NCBI RefSeq assembly: GCF_009866655.1
Contig: NZ_CP047420.1
Location: 558,001 to 622,000, forward strand
Source of the DNA: Rathayibacter sp. VKM Ac-2804
Lineage (GTDB): Bacteria; Actinomycetota; Actinomycetes; Actinomycetales; Microbacteriaceae
Direction of reading: 5' to 3'
DNA: 64,000 bases
Of this stretch, positions 45,522 through 56,918 are shown piece by piece. The first letter of the stretch is position 1; every line of letters begins with the position of its first letter. The notes under the pieces are model-generated. The model saw only the letters and a list, made by a program, of their open reading frames with translations. It searched no databases and was not told the DNA's origin. The translations under genes and the position numbers were made by a program.

Positions 45522-46381
45522 GAGCGGTGGGTTCCTTCGCTGAGGGTGGAGACTGGCTGAGGGGAGGCGGCCGGCGCGTTCGGCCGCTGCCGGGGATCGG
45601 AGAGAGGGATGGAGTCGAGGAGCGAGCGCGTGTAGGGGTGCGCGGGGGCGCCGAACACCTGATCGCGGGTGCCGACCTCGACGAACTCGCCGCGGTTCAT
45701 CACCGCGACCCGATCGGAGAGGTAGCGCACCACGGCCAGGTCGTGCGCGATGAAGAGGTAGGAGAGCCCGCGGGCGGCCTGCAGGTCCTTGAGCAGGTTG
45801 ATGACCTGCGCCTGCACCGACACGTCCAGGGCGGAGACGGGCTCGTCGAGCACCAGCACGTCGGGCTCGAGCGCCAGAGCACGGGCGATGCCGATCCGCT
45901 GGCGCTGTCCGCCCGAGAACTGGCCGGGACGCCGCTCCAGCGCGTCGGTCCCGAGGCCGACGTCGTCGAGGAGCGAGACCACGCGGTCGCGGGAGTAGCG
46001 GCCGGCGATGCGCAGCGGCTCCGCCACGATCTCGTGCGCCGTCAGCCTCGGGTTCAGGGCCGAGTACGGATCCTGGAACACCAGCTGCATCCGGTTCTGC
46101 ACGCTCCGGCGCTCGCGGCTGGAGAGGGTGTCGAGCCGGCGCCCGAGCACCTCGATCGAGCCGCTCGCCACCGGGTTCAGGCCGAAGACCGTGCGGACGA
46201 GGGTCGACTTGCCGCAGCCGGACTCGCCGACCAGCCCCAGGGTCTCGCCGCGCGCGAGCTCGAACGACACGCCCTTGACGGCCTCGATCACGCGGCGCGA
46301 GCGCAGGCCCGTGCGCTGGGTGAACCGCACGTGCAGGTCGTCGACCTTCAGCACGGCGTCCTTCAGTGCCGGGGCGCTCAC
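45518..46381 (-). CDS. Peptide-type ABC transporter ATPase (DppF/OppF-like)
   Basis: A 287-residue ATPase. It has Walker A GESGCGKST, Q-loop QDPYSALNPRLT, signature FSGGQRQRIGIARAL and Walker B VLVLDEPVSALD, with switch His in IAHDLAVVR. The C-terminal oligopeptide-transporter extension (HPYTRSLLDSIPLSDP) identifies it as a DppF/OppF subunit. The GTG start overlaps the stop of the DppD-like gene. It works as a pair with that gene product. Confidence 0.92.
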   Translation of the reverse strand: MSAPALKDAVLKVDDLHVRFTQRTGLRSRRVIEAVKGVSFELARGETLGLVGESGCGKSTLVRTVFGLNPVASGSIEVLGRRLDTLSSRERRSVQNRMQLVFQDPYSALNPRLTAHEIVAEPLRIAGRYSRDRVVSLLDDVGLGTDALERRPGQFSGGQRQRIGIARALALEPDVLVLDEPVSALDVSVQAQVINLLKDLQAARGLSYLFIAHDLAVVRYLSDRVAVMNRGEFVEVGTRDQVFGAPAHPYTRSLLDSIPLSDPRQRPNAPAASPQPVSTLSEGTHRS

Positions 46382-47415
46382 GCGGTCACCTCCGCGGCGA
46401 AGCGCGGGGTCTGCTGCGCGTAGTGGCAGGCGGCCCAGCGGTCGCGGCCGAGGTCCTCGAGCAGCGGCTCGAGCTGTGTGCAGAGCTCGGATTTCGCGGG
46501 CAGCTCGCAGCGCGGAGCGAAAGGGCAGCCGCGGGGGCGGTTCTGCGGCGACGGCGGCGAGCCCGGGATCGCGTAGACCCGATCGCCGGAGTCGCGCTCG
46601 GCCGAGAGCAGGCTGCCGAGCAGCCCCGCCGTGTACGGGTGCGCGGGCCGGCCGAAGACGTCCCAGACCGAGCCCCGCTCGACCACGCGACCGGAGTAGA
46701 GGATGCAGACCGCATCGGCGACCTCGGCCACGAGGCCGAGATCGTGCGTGATGAGCACCATCGCCGCGTCGGTCTTCGCCCGCACGGTGCCGAGGACGGT
46801 CATGATCTGCGCCTGGATCGTCACGTCCAGCGCGGTCGTCGGCTCGTCGGCGATGAGCACCGAGGGCTCGTTCGCCATCGCCATCGCGATGACGGCGCGC
46901 TGCCGCATGCCTCCCGACCACTGGTGCGGGTACTGGCGAGCGCGCTGCTCCGGCTCGGGGACCCCGACATCGGTCAGCAGTCCCGTCACGCGGCGGCGCA
47001 CCTCGGCGCGCCCGAGCGCGCGGTCGTGCACCCGGAGGGCCCGCCCGATCTGACCGCCCACCCGCTTGACCGGGTTGAGCGCCGTCATCGGGTCCTGGAA
47101 GATCATCGCGAGCTCGCTGCCGCGCAGACCCCGCAGCTCGGGCTCCGGCATCCCGAGGACGTCGCGGCCGCGGTAGTGCACGGTGCCGTCGAGCACTTCC
47201 AGGCCCTCGGGCAGCAGGCCGAGCACGGCGAGCATCGTGACGCTCTTGCCCGAGCCCGACTCGCCCACGAGGCAGAGCACCTCCCGCTCGTGCAGGGTGA
47301 AGGAGACGCGGTCGACGAGGACGACGGTGTCGCCGTGCTCGTCGGTGTAGCCGACGCTGAGGCTCCGGACGTCGAGGAGGACCGCACGGTCCTCGGGGGA
47401 GGCGGTGGTGGTCAT
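46378..47415 (-). CDS. Peptide-type ABC transporter ATPase (DppD/OppD-like)
   Basis: A 345-residue ATPase with Walker [10 protein letters not shown] (Ser/Val in place of Ser/Thr, common in DppD), QDPMTALNP, signature [16 protein letters not shown] and Walker [17 protein letters not shown]. The C-terminal segment has the iron-sulfur-type Cys motif of OppD/DppD ([18 protein letters not shown]...CHYA). The ATG overlaps the preceding permease stop (ATGA). Confidence 0.92.
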   Translation of the reverse strand: MTTTASPEDRAVLLDVRSLSVGYTDEHGDTVVLVDRVSFTLHEREVLCLVGESGSGKSVTMLAVLGLLPEGLEVLDGTVHYRGRDVLGMPEPELRGLRGSELAMIFQDPMTALNPVKRVGGQIGRALRVHDRALGRAEVRRRVTGLLTDVGVPEPEQRARQYPHQWSGGMRQRAVIAMAMANEPSVLIADEPTTALDVTIQAQIMTVLGTVRAKTDAAMVLITHDLGLVAEVADAVCILYSGRVVERGSVWDVFGRPAHPYTAGLLGSLLSAERDSGDRVYAIPGSPPSPQNRPRGCPFAPRCELPAKSELCTQLEPLLEDLGRDRWAACHYAQQTPRFAAEVTA

Positions 47416-48332
47416 CGGAGGCTCCGCTTCACGGATCGTCGTGACGTGCGTCGGACAGTGGTGGCCGAGCCCTCGGCGGTGAAGCGCTGGCTCAGCAGGT
47501 TGGTGCCGGCGACCGTGAGGAAGATCGCGACGCCGGGGATGATCGCGAGGTGCGGCGCCTGGCGGACGTAGTCCTGGCCCTCGCTGATCATCAGGCCCCA
47601 GCTCGGTGTCGGCGCCTGCACGCCGAGACCGAGGAAGTCGAAGGAGGAGGTCAGCAGCATGACCGCGCCGATGTCGCTGGAGGCGAGGATCATCATCTGC
47701 ACCGCGACGTTCGGCACGATGTGCCGCCGCACGGTCCACAGCCCGCCCGCTCCCTGCAGGCGCGGTGCGAGCACGAAGTCGCGGTCGCGCAGCGCCATCG
47801 CGGTGCTCCGGGCGACCCTCGCGTATCCGACCCAATAGGTGGCGGCGAGCACCGTGATCATCAGCCAGACGCTCGGGCCGAGCGAGGCGGCGAGGGCGAT
47901 CAGCACCAGGATCACGGGCATCGCGAGCTGGATGTCGGCGAGCCCCATCAGCACGTTGTCGGTCCTGCCGCCGACGTAGCCCGACCAGGTGCCGACGGCC
48001 ATGCCGACGAGGCTGTTGACGACCACGATCAGCAGGACGATCCCGAGGGTGACCCGGCCGGCGAGCGCGAGCCGACTGGCCTCGTCCCGCCCGAGCGCGT
48101 CCGTGCCCAGCCAGTGCTCGGCGAACGCGCCCGGCGCGGCGAGGACGCTCGAGAGGTCCTGCGCGAACGGGTCGTAGCCCGGCAGCAGCGGATACACGAG
48201 CGAGAAGAGGACGATCGAGCCGACCATCGCCGCCCCGAGGACCTGCAGCGCGGGAACGCGGCGACCGCGGGCGAAGGCCGTGGTGATGCCGGCGCGCAGG
48301 GCGCCGGTGCGGATGATCTCGGTGGTGGTCAT
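47412..48332 (-). CDS. Peptide-type ABC permease (DppC-like)
   Basis: A 306-residue permease with about six helices and the DppC N-terminal pattern HWLGTDALGRDEASRLALAGRVTLGI. The EAA loop is ARVARSTAMALRDRDFVLAPRLQGAGGLWTVRRHIVPN, and GVQAPTPSWGLMISEGQ lies near the end. It forms a channel with the DppB-like protein. Overlapping start and stop codons link it to both neighbours. Confidence 0.92.
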   Translation of the reverse strand: MTTTEIIRTGALRAGITTAFARGRRVPALQVLGAAMVGSIVLFSLVYPLLPGYDPFAQDLSSVLAAPGAFAEHWLGTDALGRDEASRLALAGRVTLGIVLLIVVVNSLVGMAVGTWSGYVGGRTDNVLMGLADIQLAMPVILVLIALAASLGPSVWLMITVLAATYWVGYARVARSTAMALRDRDFVLAPRLQGAGGLWTVRRHIVPNVAVQMMILASSDIGAVMLLTSSFDFLGLGVQAPTPSWGLMISEGQDYVRQAPHLAIIPGVAIFLTVAGTNLLSQRFTAEGSATTVRRTSRRSVKRSLR

Positions 48333-49249
48333 GCGAGCCTCACTCGGGGATCGATGAGCCCGGAGACGACGTCGACGAGCAGGTTGGCGAGGATGAACAG
48401 CAGGGCGACGACGATCAGACCCGACTGGACGACCGGGAAGTCGCGGGAGTAGACCGCGCCGAGCATCAGCTGCCCCATCCCGGGCCAGGCGAAGACGTTC
48501 TCGACGATCACCAGGCCGCCGAGGAACGAGCCGAGGCTGATGCCGGCGACCGTGAGCACGGGGAGGAACGCGTTCGGGAGCAGCTCGCCGACGACCACGC
48601 GGAAGCGGTTCTCGCCCCGGGCGAAGGCGGTGCGGGCGTAGTCCTGCGTCGACTGCTCGGTCAGCGCGTTGTCGAGCAGGCGCGTGTAGAGCACGAACTG
48701 ACCCGTCGCGATGGTGAGCGCCGGCATGATGATCGCCAGCGGATCCCGGTTGCCGAGCGAGGGCAGCAGGCCCAGCCAGACCGACAGCACCAGCACCAGC
48801 AGCAGGCCGAAGAAGAAGTCGGGGATCGCCTGGCGGGTCGAGCCGAGGCCGAGCGAGAGGGCGCGGAGCCCGCGGGAGCGGGTGAGCTGGATGACGACTC
48901 CGGCGACCAGTGCGAGCGCCAGCCCGAGCAGCAGGCCGACCGCGCCGAGCGAGAGCGATGCGGGCAGCCGCTCGAGCACCAGCTGCATCGACGAGACGCC
49001 CGCCTGACGGTAGGAGTCGCCGAAGTCGCCGGTGAGGAGCCCGCCGAGGTAGCGGAGGTACTGCTGCCAGAGCGGCAGGTCGAAGCCGAGGCGCTGGTTC
49101 AGGTCGGCGATCTGCTCGGGTGTCGCGTTCTCGGTGAGCAGGAGCGCCGCGGGGCTGCCGCTGAGGCGGCCCAGGCCGAACGCGATCGTGACGACGGCGA
49201 AGATCGTCGCGAGACCCTGGGCGAGTCGTCTGACGAGGTAGGGGCCCAT
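48329..49249 (-). CDS. Peptide-type ABC permease (DppB-like)
   Basis: A 306-residue permease with the DppB landmark N-terminus (YLVRRLAQGLATIFAVVTIAFGLGRLSGSP), the extracytoplasmic loop RLGFDLPLWQQYLRYLGGLLTGDFGDSYR, and the EAA loop DYARTAFARGENRFRVVVGELLPNAFLPVLT. It is the first gene of the operon. The ATG at 49249 is chosen because ACGGAGG lies upstream and the N-terminus matches homologues; longer in-frame starts run through the regulatory region. Confidence 0.92.
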   Translation of the reverse strand: MGPYLVRRLAQGLATIFAVVTIAFGLGRLSGSPAALLLTENATPEQIADLNQRLGFDLPLWQQYLRYLGGLLTGDFGDSYRQAGVSSMQLVLERLPASLSLGAVGLLLGLALALVAGVVIQLTRSRGLRALSLGLGSTRQAIPDFFFGLLLVLVLSVWLGLLPSLGNRDPLAIIMPALTIATGQFVLYTRLLDNALTEQSTQDYARTAFARGENRFRVVVGELLPNAFLPVLTVAGISLGSFLGGLVIVENVFAWPGMGQLMLGAVYSRDFPVVQSGLIVVALLFILANLLVDVVSGLIDPRVRLA

Positions 49250-49288
49250 CGCGCCGCCTCCGTTCGAGTGGGTGTCCGTGGTGCTGTC

Positions 49289-49497
49289 GGTATACAGAAT
49301 CGCGCCTTCTCTGTTTCGTGCGCGTCTCCGGAGGTTTCCGGGGTGTAAACACTTTTGCGCCGATTGGTATCCTTCTGACCTCCGAAACGCCTCTAAAAGC
49401 CGGTATTTGGTGCGTTGCCACTCGTTCTGGATACCAAAATGACGACGCCTGCGATAGACCACGATGATGCGGTCGGGCGGTCAGTGCATACAGAATG
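49289..49497. promoter_or_regulatory. Divergent control region with repeated GGTATMCAGAA boxes
   Basis: Boxes: GGTATACAGAAT (49289-49300); GGTATCCTTCTG (49366-49377, weak at its right side); GGTATCCAGAA on the minus strand (49435-49425); GCATACAGAATG (49486-49497). TTGGTATCC near 49365 and GGATACCAA near 49429 are exact inverted repeats. These are probable sites for the GntR regulator encoded two genes to the right, controlling both the importer operon and the cyclodeaminase gene. Confidence 0.6.
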
Positions 49498-49513
49498 AGC
49501 GCAGGAGGATCAC

Positions 49514-50509
49514 ATGTCGACACGCATCATCACGTCGGAGGAGTGCGAGGCGCTCACCGAGTGGCCCGGTCTGATCGCCGCACTCGCCGACGCCCACCGG
49601 GCGCTCGCCAGTGGCGGCGCGGTGCAGCCCGTCCCCGAGGCCCTGCGGATCCCGGGGGACGCCAGCGCCGACGGCCCCGCCGCCGTCCCGATGGTCGCCT
49701 TCGCGCCGTACCTCGGTCTCGCCTCGGTGAAGCTGCTGATCGACGCCCCGCGCAACCGCGCGAGCGGGCTGCCGCCGCAGCGCTCGACGGTCTCGCTCTA
49801 CTCCGCCGACACCGCGGAGTGCCTGGCACTGATCGACGGCCGCGCGCTGACGCGCCTGCGGACGGCGGCGGTCTCGGCGCTCGCGACCTCGGCCCTGGCC
49901 CGTCCCGACTCCCGGATCCTCACCCTGGTCGGCGCCGGTCCGCTCGCCCGCGAGCACGCGCTCGCCCTCGGCTCGGTGCTCGAGCTCGACGAGGTGCGGG
50001 TCTGGTCGCCGTCGGGCTCCAGCGCCACGGCGCTCGCCGCGGAGCTCGTCGCGAACGGCGTGTCGGCGACGGCTCCCGAGGGTCTGGCGGATGCGGTGCG
50101 CGGCTCCGACGTCGTGTGCACGCTGACGCCGTCGGTCGAGCCGCTGCTCGACGCGGCCTGGCTCACCGATGGCGTGCATGTCAACGCGGTCGGGTCGCCG
50201 CCTCGACACGGCTACCGCGAGCTCGGCGCCGACGTCTTCGCGCGGGCGGACCGGGTCGTGGTCGACACCCGCGGGATCGCCTTCTCCGAGTCGGACAACG
50301 TGCGCCGCTCCGGTCTCCGGCCCGCCGACGTGGCGGAGCTGGGGGAGGTGCTGACCGGCCGGACCGGGGGCCGCTCGTCGCGCGACGATGTGACCGTCTT
50401 CAACAGTGTCGGCATCGGCCTGCAGGATCTGGCTGCGGGCGCCCACGTGCTCGCCCTGGCTGAGCGCGCGGCCCTCGGTGTCGAGGTCGAGACGCGGGCC
50501 GTCCGGTGA
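49514..50509 (+). CDS. Ornithine cyclodeaminase / mu-crystallin family protein
   Basis: A 331-residue NAD(P)-dependent enzyme. The family core is seen in YLGLASVKLLIDAPRN, the LIDGRALTRLRTAAVSALAT substrate motif (catalytic Arg/Lys region), the Rossmann LTLVGAGPLAREHALALGSV, and VVCTLTPSVEPLLDAAWLTDGVHVNAVGS. Members make proline from ornithine, reduce cyclic imines or oxidise opine-like amino acids. GCAGGAGGA precedes the ATG. It overlaps the GntR gene only if the far GTG at 50506 is used. The genomic context (peptide-type importer, amidohydrolase) suggests catabolism of a nitrogenous plant or microbial compound. Confidence 0.87.
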   Translation: MSTRIITSEECEALTEWPGLIAALADAHRALASGGAVQPVPEALRIPGDASADGPAAVPMVAFAPYLGLASVKLLIDAPRNRASGLPPQRSTVSLYSADTAECLALIDGRALTRLRTAAVSALATSALARPDSRILTLVGAGPLAREHALALGSVLELDEVRVWSPSGSSATALAAELVANGVSATAPEGLADAVRGSDVVCTLTPSVEPLLDAAWLTDGVHVNAVGSPPRHGYRELGADVFARADRVVVDTRGIAFSESDNVRRSGLRPADVAELGEVLTGRTGGRSSRDDVTVFNSVGIGLQDLAAGAHVLALAERAALGVEVETRAVR

Positions 50510-50562
50510 CGGTCGCGCCGCCGACCCGGTTGAATAGGGGGAGCCGAGCGAAGGAGGCCCGC

Positions 50563-51213
50563 GTGACCGGCATCGCCCCCGAGGAGTCGCTGACGGCGCA
50601 GACCTATCGCACGCTCCGCCGCGAGATCATCCTGGGCCGGTATCCGCAGGGGTCGCGGCTGGTCGAGTCGACGCTGGCGAGCGAGCTGAAGGTGTCGCGG
50701 CTGCCGATCCGCGAGGCGGTGCCGCAGCTCGAGAACGAGGGCTTCGTGCGCACCCTGCCGCGGCGCAGCTCGCGCGTCACGGAGTGGACCACCGCCGATG
50801 TCACGGAGCTGTTCGACGTGCGCCTGAGCCTGGAGACGCTCGCCGCCCGCCTGGCCGCCCGGCGCGTCGCAGAGGGCGTGTCACCCGAGCCGCTGCACGA
50901 GGCCATCGCAGCCGAGCACCGGGCGCTCGACAGCGAGGACTGGCTGCTCGTCGCCGAGACCAGCACGATCGTGCACGAGGCGATCGTCGACATCGCCGGC
51001 AGCGCACTGCTCGGCTCGCTGATGCGGGCGGTCAGCGGGCGGATGACGTGGCTGTTCTATCTGACCTCCGCGCGCGACCAGCACCAGCAGTCCGACGAGC
51101 ACCAGGGACTGCTCGAGGCGATCCTCTCCGGGAACGACCGTCTCGCCGAGTCGATCGCCTTCACCCACATCGAGAAGGGCCGTGCCCCGTCGCTGAAGCT
51201 GCTCGCCGGCTAG
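50563..51213 (+). CDS. GntR family regulator, FCD domain (FadR type)
   Basis: A 216-residue regulator: a GntR winged helix at the N-terminus (SLTAQTYRTLRREIILGRYPQGSRLVESTLASELKVSRLPIREAVPQLENEGFV) and an FCD ligand-binding helical domain (about 80-210, with FDVRLSLETLAARLAARR and metal-ligand-type Asp/His in its helices). The GTG at 50563 is preferred: AAGGAGG lies exactly five bases before it, while the upstream GTG at 50506 has no site. It probably responds to the imported compound or its product and binds the GGTATMCAGAA boxes upstream of 49514 (inference). Confidence 0.9.
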   Translation: MTGIAPEESLTAQTYRTLRREIILGRYPQGSRLVESTLASELKVSRLPIREAVPQLENEGFVRTLPRRSSRVTEWTTADVTELFDVRLSLETLAARLAARRVAEGVSPEPLHEAIAAEHRALDSEDWLLVAETSTIVHEAIVDIAGSALLGSLMRAVSGRMTWLFYLTSARDQHQQSDEHQGLLEAILSGNDRLAESIAFTHIEKGRAPSLKLLAG

Positions 51214-51247
51214 CCCGCCGCGCAACTCCCTGAGGGTGCCCGCTTCA

Positions 51248-51285
51248 TGCTGATCGAGTAGCCCGCGTGCGGGCGTATCGAGATG
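51248..51285 (-). repeat. REP-like repeat, inverted copy
   Basis: TGCTGATCGAGTAGCCCGC, then GTGCGGGCGTATCGAGATG; lies past the GntR gene. Confidence 0.85.
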
Positions 51286-51304
51286 CACCGTGTGCAGAGG
51301 GTGG

Positions 51305-51341
51305 GGTCTCGATACGCCGCTGCGCGGCTACTCGACCAGCA
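51305..51341 (+). repeat. REP-like repeat, direct copy
   Basis: GGTCTCGATACGCCGCTG, then CGCGGCTACTCGACCAGCA. It forms a convergent pair with the previous copy, between the GntR and lyase genes. Confidence 0.85.
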
Positions 51342-51349
51342 AGGGTTCG

Positions 51350-53935
<2,586 letters not shown>

Positions 53936-54001
53936 TGAATCCCTCGGCATCGATGGTCCGGGATGCAGGAATGCGCTTTCCCCGGTCCCGCGCCACCCTA
54001 C

Positions 54002-54015
54002 GTGAGACGTTTCAC
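54002..54015. promoter_or_regulatory. LacI-type operator, lyase gene
   Basis: GTGAGACGTTTCAC is a near-perfect palindrome with the ACGTTT core, related to CGAAACGTTTCG upstream of the GH36 gene. Confidence 0.6.
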
Positions 54016-54052
54016 AGGGGTCAACCACCTGCCCGGCCGACTCACCCATGTC

Positions 54053-54085
54053 GGTCGAGCAGTCGCGGAGCGGCGTATCGAGACC
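54053..54085 (-). repeat. REP-like repeat, inverted copy
   Basis: GGTCGAGCAGTCGCGGAG, then CGGCGTATCGAGACC. It abuts the stop codon of the orphan ATPase gene. Confidence 0.8.
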
Positions 54086-54090
54086 CCGGG

Positions 54091-55680
54091 TCACCAGCCG
54101 TCGTCGGTGGTGTCGTCGTCCGTGGTGTCGGCCGCGATCATCTCGACGATGGTGTCGACGGTGAGCCAGGGGCCGTTGCTGACCTCGCCGATCTTCTCGC
54201 GGTCCTTGAAGACGACGATGCGGTCGCTGAGGCGCACGACCTCCTCCAGCTCGGAGGAGATGTAGACGATCGAGACGCCCTCCTTGGCGAGCTGGGCGAT
54301 GTGCGCCTGGATCTCGACCTTGGACGCGACGTCGATGCCGCGGGCCGGCTCGTCGAGCACCAGCAGGCGCGGGCGGGTGGCGAGCCAGCGCGCCAGGACG
54401 ACCTTCTGCTGGTTGCCGCCGGAGAGGTACTTCACCGGCAGGTCGGGGTCGGCCGGCGTGATGTTCAGCGCCTCGACGTAGGTGGCGACGAGCGTGTCTG
54501 TCTCGGCCGCCGACAGCGGGTGCGCCCAGCCGCGCAGCGCCTGCAGCCCCAGCACGAGGTTCTCGCGCAGCGACAGGTCGCCGATGATGCCGTCTTCGCG
54601 GCGGTTCTCGCTCGAGTGCGCGATGCGGTGCCGCAGCCCCGACACCGGATCGACGATGTCCGCGTGCTCGCCGTCGATCAGCACTTCGCCGCTGTCCGGC
54701 CGCTCCACGCCGCTGAGCAGCGACGCCAGTTCGGTGCGCCCGGAGCCGCGGAGCCCCGCGAAGCCGACGATCTCGCCGCGGTGCAGCTCGAGGTCGGTGG
54801 GGGAGACGGCGCCCTTCCGGCCGATCCCGACCGCCCGGTAGATCGCCGGTCCGGTGGGCTGGCGACGGTGCTCGCGGCGGTCGGAGCCGATCTGCCGCAG
54901 CGCGTCGATGTCCTTGCCGATCATCTTCGCGATCAGCTCGGCGCGGTCCATCCGCCGCGCGGGGTACTCGCCCTCGGTGCAGCCGTCGCGGAGCACGGTG
55001 ATGCGGTCGCTGAGCGTGAGGACCTGCTCGAGGAAGTGAGAGACGAAGACGATCGCGACGCCCTGGTCGCGCAGCCGCCGCAGCACCGTGAAGAGGCGGG
55101 CGACGTCGCCGAGGTCGAGGCTCGAGGTCGGCTCGTCGAGGATCAGCACCCGCGGCCGGTCGACCATCGCGCGGCCGATCGCGACCAGCTGCCGGATCGC
55201 GGGCGAGAGCGAGCGCAGCGGGAGGCGCGGGTCGAGGTCCTCGAGGCCCAGCTCCGCCAGCATCTCGGCCGCTCGCGCGTGGGTGCGCGACCAGGAGATG
55301 CCGAGGCGCCCGCGGATCTCGTGCCCGATCATCACGTTCTCGCCGATGCTGAGGTTGTCGGTCAGCCGCTCGTCCTGGAAGACCGCGGTGATGCCGGCGG
55401 CCTTCGCGTCGGCCGGTCCGCTGAAGCGCCGGGCGACGCCGTCGACGACGATCTCGCCGGCGTCGGGCTGGTGGATCCCGGTGAGCGTCTTGATCAGCGT
55501 GGACTTGCCCGCGCCGTTCTCGCCCATCAGCCCGTGGATCTCGCCGGGCACGAGCCGCAGCCGCGCGCCGGCCAGTGCCGGCCCGGACGAGAAGGAGACG
55601 TGGATGCCCGACATCTCGACCACGGGCTCCGGGCGTGCGGGACCGGGGCGTGCGGGAGTCGTCGTCGACTGAACTGACAC
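54091..55680 (-). CDS. Orphan RbsA-type sugar ABC ATPase
   Basis: A 529-residue double ATPase closely resembling the YtfR-like protein of this window. The N-domain has Walker A GENGAGKST, signature LSPAIRQLVAIG and Walker B LILDEPTSSLD. The C-domain has GLRGSGRTEL, SENRREDGI, signature LSGGNQQKVVLARWLA and LLVLDEPARGIDVASK. There is no permease or binding protein beside it. It may serve the YtfT/YjfF-like permeases, a distant transporter, or be a remnant of a lost operon. The GTG start has GAGGAC upstream. It lies between the lyase and LacI genes on the same strand. Confidence 0.88.
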   Translation of the reverse strand: MSVQSTTTPARPGPARPEPVVEMSGIHVSFSSGPALAGARLRLVPGEIHGLMGENGAGKSTLIKTLTGIHQPDAGEIVVDGVARRFSGPADAKAAGITAVFQDERLTDNLSIGENVMIGHEIRGRLGISWSRTHARAAEMLAELGLEDLDPRLPLRSLSPAIRQLVAIGRAMVDRPRVLILDEPTSSLDLGDVARLFTVLRRLRDQGVAIVFVSHFLEQVLTLSDRITVLRDGCTEGEYPARRMDRAELIAKMIGKDIDALRQIGSDRREHRRQPTGPAIYRAVGIGRKGAVSPTDLELHRGEIVGFAGLRGSGRTELASLLSGVERPDSGEVLIDGEHADIVDPVSGLRHRIAHSSENRREDGIIGDLSLRENLVLGLQALRGWAHPLSAAETDTLVATYVEALNITPADPDLPVKYLSGGNQQKVVLARWLATRPRLLVLDEPARGIDVASKVEIQAHIAQLAKEGVSIVYISSELEEVVRLSDRIVVFKDREKIGEVSNGPWLTVDTIVEMIAADTTDDDTTDDGW

Positions 55681-55771
55681 GTGCCGTCCTCGGTTCGTGT
55701 GCGGAGCGGCGCCGGGGGAGCGCCGCGCCAGGGGTGCCGCCGATGATACGCCAGCGTCGACGGCGGCCGGG

Positions 55772-56773
55772 TCAGCTGCGCGGCGGCGCCGTCGACTCGC
55801 GCACCACGAGCTCGGTGGGGATGCGGGTGCGCTGCGGGATCTCCTGGCCGCGGATCCGCGCGTGGATCACCTCGGCGACGGTGGTGCCGAGCTTGTCGAA
55901 GTCCTGCCGCACGGTGGTCAGCGGCGGCAGGAAGTGCCGGGCGGTCGGCAGGTCGTCGAAGCCGACGATGCTGACGTCCTGCGGCACGCGGATCCCGCGC
56001 TCGACGAGGCCGTGGATGACGCCGAGCGCCATCTCGTCGTTCGCGACGACCATCGCGGTGAACTCCGGCACCGACTGCAGGCTGCGCGCGAACTCGTAGC
56101 CGGAGTCGGGGGTCCAGTCGCCGACGACGATCGGGCGCTCGCGCATCCCCCAGGCCTTCGCCCGGCTGTGGAAGGCGCGCTCGCGGGCGCGGGCGTCGAG
56201 CCAGTCGAGCGGGCCGGACATGTGCAGCACGTCGCGGTGGCCGAGCGAGGCGAGGTGGTCGACGGCCTGGCTCATCCCGGCCTGCTGGTCGACGGAGACG
56301 GTCAGGAAGTTGGCGTCCTTGTCGGACTTCACGACGAGCGTCGGCACGCCGATCTCGACGGTGCGCAGCGTCGCGACGGAGGACGAGCGCGGCGCGATCA
56401 CGCAGAGCGCGTCGATCCCGAGACCGGAGAGGTGCCGGATCGCGTCGACCGGGCTCATGTCCTGGTCGTCGCGCAGCGCGACGGAGGTGACGGAGTAGCC
56501 CTTCTCGCGCGCCGCCCGCTCGATCGCGCGGAGAGTGCTCGACGGGCCGAACTCGGCGCCGCTCTCGATCATCACGCCGATGCGATCGGTGCGCTGGGTG
56601 ACGAGCGAGCGGGCCGCGATGTTGGGGCGGTAGTCGAGCTCGGAGACGGCCTCGAGGACCTTCTGCCGGGTCGACTCCTTGATGTTCGGGTGCCCGCTGA
56701 GCACCCGGGAGACCGTCATGTGCGAGACGCCGGCGACCGCGGCGACATGCCGGAGGTTGGGCCGATCGGCCAT
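55772..56773 (-). CDS. LacI family transcriptional regulator
   Basis: A 333-residue repressor. The HTH is PNLRHVAAVAGVSHMTVSRVLSGHPNIKESTRQKVLEAV (about 5-43), with the hinge LDYRPNIAARSLVTQRT. The sugar-binding core (about 60-330) includes IGVMIESGAEFGP, ALCVIAPRSS, VDQQAGMSQAVDHLASLGHRDV and SIVGFDDLPTARHFLPPLTTVRQDF. The start at 56773 has GGAGGAGG upstream; a longer frame to 56872 lacks one. It is the only LacI regulator seen in the window and is set in the pectin/arabinan genes, so it probably controls them. Which of the two palindromes it binds is undecided. Confidence 0.92.
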   Translation of the reverse strand: MADRPNLRHVAAVAGVSHMTVSRVLSGHPNIKESTRQKVLEAVSELDYRPNIAARSLVTQRTDRIGVMIESGAEFGPSSTLRAIERAAREKGYSVTSVALRDDQDMSPVDAIRHLSGLGIDALCVIAPRSSSVATLRTVEIGVPTLVVKSDKDANFLTVSVDQQAGMSQAVDHLASLGHRDVLHMSGPLDWLDARARERAFHSRAKAWGMRERPIVVGDWTPDSGYEFARSLQSVPEFTAMVVANDEMALGVIHGLVERGIRVPQDVSIVGFDDLPTARHFLPPLTTVRQDFDKLGTTVAEVIHARIRGQEIPQRTRIPTELVVRESTAPPRS

Positions 56774-56918
56774 GGCGCGGACCTCCTCCGCTCCCCTGCG
56801 GGAGAGCCGTGCACCCTCGGTGCGGGCGGGATGACGAGGGCTCGACATCGCGGGTCCGATCAGCATAGCCAAGCGGGGCCCGGGGCACCGCAGTCGGCCG
56901 CCTCCCGGGCGGCAGTGC

